A stretch of 64,000 nt of DNA from Desulfomicrobium escambiense DSM 10707. GTDB lineage: Bacteria > Desulfobacterota > Desulfovibrionia > Desulfovibrionales > Desulfomicrobiaceae. Position numbers and translations under genes: made by a program. The DNA lies in contig NZ_AUAR01000020.1 in NCBI RefSeq assembly GCF_000428825.1, forward strand, positions 19,151 through 83,150. The letters run 5' to 3'. A model generated the notes under the pieces. It saw nothing but the letters and a program-made list of their open reading frames with translations, made no database searches and was not told where the DNA came from. This document shows positions 61,301-64,000 of the stretch, one piece after another; the stretch's first letter is position 1, and every line of letters starts with the position of its first letter.

Positions 61301-61310
61301 GGAGTACACA

Positions 61311-62783
61311 GTGCGCCTCGCCCTCGACTACGAATCCGGACAGCCCCTCTATGTTCAGATCGGCAGGCACTTCCGCGACGCCATCCTGTCCGACAACCTG
61401 CGTCCGGGCGTGCGCCTGCCGGCGGTGCGAGCCCTGGCTGCGAGCCTCGGCGTGAACCGGGCCACGGTGGAAAGCGCCTATGCCGAACTCGTGGCCGAAG
61501 GGCTCGTCGCCCCCCGTCAGGGCAGCGGCTTCTACGTGCTGGCCCACGCGCCGGGCGAACCGGCCGTGGCGTCCCGTTCCGGGGACTGGCCCGCCTGGCA
61601 GGGGCGACTGCGGTACGGCGGCTACGAGGCCATGAGCGCCTACCTGCCCGAGGCCAGCCGCCAGACGGACTGGATCGCCCTGGACGGCGGGGCCTGCGAC
61701 CCCAGGCTCTTCCCCATGGACGAGTTCCGCAGGATGCTCGGGCAGGTCATGCGCCGGGACGGGGCCGCGGCCGTGGAGTACGGGGAGATCGGCGGGTACC
61801 GCCCCCTGCGCGCCACTCTGGCCCAGGTCCTGGCCAGCCAGGGCGTGCAGACGAGCGCCGACAGCATCCTCATCACCGCCGGTTCCCAGCAGGCCCTGTC
61901 CCTGGTCGCCGCGCTGCTCTTGGCCCCTGGCCAGAGCGTGGTGGCGGAGCGGCCGACCTATGCCGGCGCCCTGGACGTCTTCCGCGCCCGCGGTCTGGCC
62001 ATCCATACCGTGGGCGTGGACGAGGACGGCATGGACGTGGACGAGCTGGAGCATGTCCTCGAACGCCACCGCCCGGGCCTGATCTACACCATCCCCAATT
62101 TCCACAACCCCACGGGCGCCTGTCTCGACGGACAGCGGCGCAGGCGGCTCATCAGCCTGGCCGGGCGTTACGACGTCCCCATCCTGGAGGACGACTACGT
62201 CGGCGACATCCGCTACGAGGGCCGCGCCCAGCCCACGCTCAAATCCCTGGACCCCGACGGCCGCGTCATCTACGTCGGCACCTTCTCCAAGATGCTCATC
62301 CCCGGCCTGCGCGTGGGCTTCGTGGTGGCCGACGGCCCGGTCTACGACCACCTTTTGCGCTCCAAACGCTGCCATGACCTGGCCACTTGCAACCTCATCC
62401 AGCGCGCTCTGCGCGAGTACGTGTCCGTGGGCCGCTACGGAGCCCATCTGCAGCGTTCCTGCACGGTCTACCGCCGCCGCCGCGACGCCATGCTGGCCGC
62501 CCTGGAGCGGCACATGCCCGCGGGTTCGTCCTGGGTGCGCCCCAAAGGCGGCCTCTTCGTCTGGGCCAGGCTGCCGGAGGGCATGAAAGCCTCGGAGGTG
62601 CTGCCCAGGGCCTGCGGGGAGGGCATGATTTTCGCCCCGGGCGGGAATTTCCACCTCGACCCTGCCGAGGGCGAAGGCTGCATGCGGCTGAACTTCGCCT
62701 CGAACAGCGAGGAGGTCATCGAGGAGGGAATACGGCGACTGGGGCTGGCCATGGGCCGCCAAGGCCGCCCGGGGCGTTGTTGA
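61311..62783 (+). CDS. MocR-type GntR/aminotransferase regulator B
   Basis: A 490-residue GntR winged-helix plus aminotransferase fusion. The HTH (about 12-75) has LYVQIGRHFRDAILSDNLRPG and ALAASLGVNRATVESAYAEL; the aminotransferase part has YNFHNPTGA-like IPNFHNPTGACL, DDYVGDIRYEG and the PLP-Lys region GTFSKMLIPGLRVGFV. The start codon is GTG with a CGGAG site upstream. It is divergent from EamA B, which it probably controls; its own expression may also be autoregulated through the repeats at 61243-61300. Confidence 0.88.
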   Translation: MRLALDYESGQPLYVQIGRHFRDAILSDNLRPGVRLPAVRALAASLGVNRATVESAYAELVAEGLVAPRQGSGFYVLAHAPGEPAVASRSGDWPAWQGRLRYGGYEAMSAYLPEASRQTDWIALDGGACDPRLFPMDEFRRMLGQVMRRDGAAAVEYGEIGGYRPLRATLAQVLASQGVQTSADSILITAGSQQALSLVAALLLAPGQSVVAERPTYAGALDVFRARGLAIHTVGVDEDGMDVDELEHVLERHRPGLIYTIPNFHNPTGACLDGQRRRRLISLAGRYDVPILEDDYVGDIRYEGRAQPTLKSLDPDGRVIYVGTFSKMLIPGLRVGFVVADGPVYDHLLRSKRCHDLATCNLIQRALREYVSVGRYGAHLQRSCTVYRRRRDAMLAALERHMPAGSSWVRPKGGLFVWARLPEGMKASEVLPRACGEGMIFAPGGNFHLDPAEGEGCMRLNFASNSEEVIEEGIRRLGLAMGRQGRPGRC

Positions 62784-62847
62784 TCGCGCGGCAGCCGTGT
62801 ATCTCTCAACGGACGTTTGCGATTCGGACCAAGACAAGGAGGCGTTC

Positions 62848-63579
62848 ATGCCCGAGACCCCATCCGCCGAAGCCTGTTCCCTTTGCGGCCGCAGCGGCGA
62901 CATCCAGAACCTTGTGCCCATCTCCGCACTGCGCCCCTCGCTGCAGCGCTTCATCCTGTCCCTCCATCCCGGTCTGGATGACGAAAGCCGGGTCTGCGCC
63001 GAGGACTTGAACGAGTACCGGGACCGTTTCCTGGCGGAGATGCTGGAGGAGGAGAAGGGCGAACTGACGCGGCTGGAGGAGGATGTCCTGCGCAGCCTGC
63101 GGGACCAGGACCTCCTCTCCTCCAACATCAACGAGGAATATTCGGAATCCCTGACCATGGGCGAACGGCTGGCGGACAGGTTGGCCGACTTCGGAGGCAG
63201 CTGGAAGTTCATCCTCATCTTCGCCGGCACTCTCGTGGTCTGGATCTGCTGGAACGCCTACCAGGCGGCCCAGGCCTTCGACCCGTACCCCTTCATTCTG
63301 CTCAATCTGGTGCTCTCGTGCCTGGCCGCCCTGCAGGCCCCGGTCATCATGATGAGCCAGAACCGGCAGGAGGCCAAGGACCGTCTGCGCTCCGAGAACG
63401 ACTACCAAGTCAACCTCAAGGCCGAGCTGGAGATCAAGCATCTGAACGAGAAGGTCGACCACCTGCTGACGCGCCAGTGGCAGCGCCTGCTGGAAATCCA
63501 GGACCTTCAGGTCCAGCTCATCGAGGATCTGCGCAGCCGCTCCGGCGAAGGCCCGTCGCGTCGGGAGAGGGCCGGATGA
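62848..63579 (+). CDS. DUF1003 family membrane protein
   Basis: A 243-residue protein. The N-terminal ~110 residues carry one CxxC near the start (CSLCGRS) and a charged helical stretch; the DUF1003 core (about 115-185) has two membrane helices with GSWKFILIFAGTLVVWICWNAYQAAQAFDPYPFILLN and APVIMMSQNRQ. The C-terminal part is a long charged helix. Function unknown. It is translationally linked to the dedA fragment: the stop overlaps the next ATG in ATGA. Ribosome binding site AAGGAGG. Confidence 0.9.
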   Translation: MPETPSAEACSLCGRSGDIQNLVPISALRPSLQRFILSLHPGLDDESRVCAEDLNEYRDRFLAEMLEEEKGELTRLEEDVLRSLRDQDLLSSNINEEYSESLTMGERLADRLADFGGSWKFILIFAGTLVVWICWNAYQAAQAFDPYPFILLNLVLSCLAALQAPVIMMSQNRQEAKDRLRSENDYQVNLKAELEIKHLNEKVDHLLTRQWQRLLEIQDLQVQLIEDLRSRSGEGPSRRERAG

Positions 63580-63685
63580 TCCTGCCGCCGATGGCCGAAC
63601 TCCTGGCCACGTACGGTTACGCGGTGCTGCTCGTGGGAACGTTTCTCGAAGGGGAGAGCGTGCTCGTCGCTGCCGGCTTTCTAGT
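63576..63685 (+). pseudogene. DedA family membrane protein gene, truncated by an insertion element
   Basis: The frame starts like a DedA-family protein (MAELLATYGYAVLLVGTFLEGESVLVAAGFL, residues about 6-36), where the FLEGExxLVxAGF signature is diagnostic. The similarity stops at about 63680, and the frame then runs into unrelated sequence, ending in a stop at 63801. The break coincides with the end of the IS256-like element. So only the first ~35 codons of the gene remain in this window; the remainder may lie beyond the other end of the insertion. Confidence 0.7.
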
Positions 63686-64000
63686 TGTGTGCGTCAAGTT
63701 CTGCAAATTCTTCCACGACATGATGGGTAACCTCAAGCAGCTGGCGACCGAGAATGGGCCCACCCAGAGCTCGTCGGAGGTCGCCAGATGCGTTCTCCAT
63801 TAAGCAACCAGTTCCATCAATGCTTTCTTCTTTAACTCTGTGAGCAGGCTCATATCCAGGTATCTGTTTGCCTCGATCCAGTTCTCATGCGTCTCTACCG
63901 CAAGGGCTCGGATCAAACGTAAGCAGCTTTCTTCATTGGGAAATATCCTGACAACCAATGTCCGACGTTTGATCTCTTCATTGAGTCTTTCCAGCATGTT
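63684..64000 (-). mobile_element. IS256-family insertion element, terminal part
   Basis: Left end of an element whose transposase C-terminus is at 63800. The exact border is uncertain within about 15 bases (63670-63690); TTGTGTGCGTC near 63684 resembles IS256-type ends. Between the border and the transposase stop are about 115 non-coding bases. The rest of the element lies outside the window. Confidence 0.7.
63800..64000 (-). CDS. IS256-family (mutator-type) transposase, C-terminal part
   Basis: Only the last ~66 residues are present; the N-terminus is beyond the right edge. The visible part, MLERLNEEIKRRTLVVRIFPNEESCLRLI, is the conserved end of IS256-family transposases (usual ERLNxEIxRRTxVVxIFPNxES pattern). 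The gene runs leftward toward the dedA fragment. Confidence 0.85.
   Translation of the reverse strand, partial: NMLERLNEEIKRRTLVVRIFPNEESCLRLIRALAVETHENWIEANRYLDMSLLTELKKKALMELVA

Overview
The window looks like chromosomal DNA of a high-GC Gram-negative bacterium. The best fit is a sulfate-reducer-like Desulfobacterota of the order Desulfovibrionales. That placement is an inference from overall gene content and from several unrecognised small proteins; no rRNA or tRNA gene is present to confirm it. Outer-membrane biogenesis genes (tamA/tamB-like), Tat translocase, lipoprotein signal peptides and many multidomain signalling proteins all point to a diderm cell wall.

Layout. 1-4.8 kb: end of a DUF1499 lipoprotein, ftsY and an Smr-domain gene on the minus strand, a degenerate receiver/GGDEF protein and an HDOD protein. 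4.9-8.5 kb: beta-CASP nuclease, rsmD, coaD and miaA, tightly packed or overlapping. 8.6-11.1 kb: an exported unknown, tatA, and two unknown genes. 11.1-14.9 kb: XRE-cupin regulator, acyl-CoA ligase, HAD phosphatase, YggT, DUF167 and DUF465. 15-18.2 kb: ilvB-ilvN-ilvC for branched-chain amino acid synthesis. 18.2-20.6 kb: an orphan GspE/PilB-type ATPase and a small coiled-coil protein. 20.6-28.8 kb (minus): an rlmN-like gene, a broken class II photolyase gene, tamA and tamB, apparently one operon. 28.8-29.26 kb: an AT-rich non-coding stretch. 29.3-36.4 kb: a signalling island of PilZ, PstS-OmpA fusion, receiver, hybrid histidine kinase with three HPt domains, and a second receiver, closed by a strong terminator. 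36.4-41.1 kb: a second orphan ATPase with a GAF domain, a zinc-ribbon membrane protein, Hsp20 and an HtrA protease. 41-45.2 kb: alanine racemase, a cystathionine-lyase-type enzyme, two NlpC/P60 lipoproteins and a DUF2784 protein. 45.3-51 kb: a SWIM/SNF2 helicase divergent from a bifunctional (p)ppGpp synthetase/hydrolase. 51.1-51.3 kb: a REP/REPIN-like repeat cluster. 51.3-57.7 kb: FKBP isomerase, an unknown, a zinc phospholipase-C-like protein, prfC, and a run of small or exported unknowns. 57.7-62.8 kb: two MocR-type regulators, each divergent from an EamA exporter. 62.8-64 kb: a DUF1003 protein and a dedA gene that breaks off at the end of an IS256-family element running out of the window.

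Most of the window is ordinary core genome. The parts most worth attention are: the 29-36 kb signalling island (triple HPt and PstS-OmpA); the two pilus-type ATPases without any pilus assembly genes; the two MocR/EamA modules with visible operator-like repeats; the photolyase gene that has both lost an internal segment and shifted frame; the REPIN-like repeats; and the insertion-disrupted dedA. No CRISPR array, phage, or rRNA/tRNA gene was seen.
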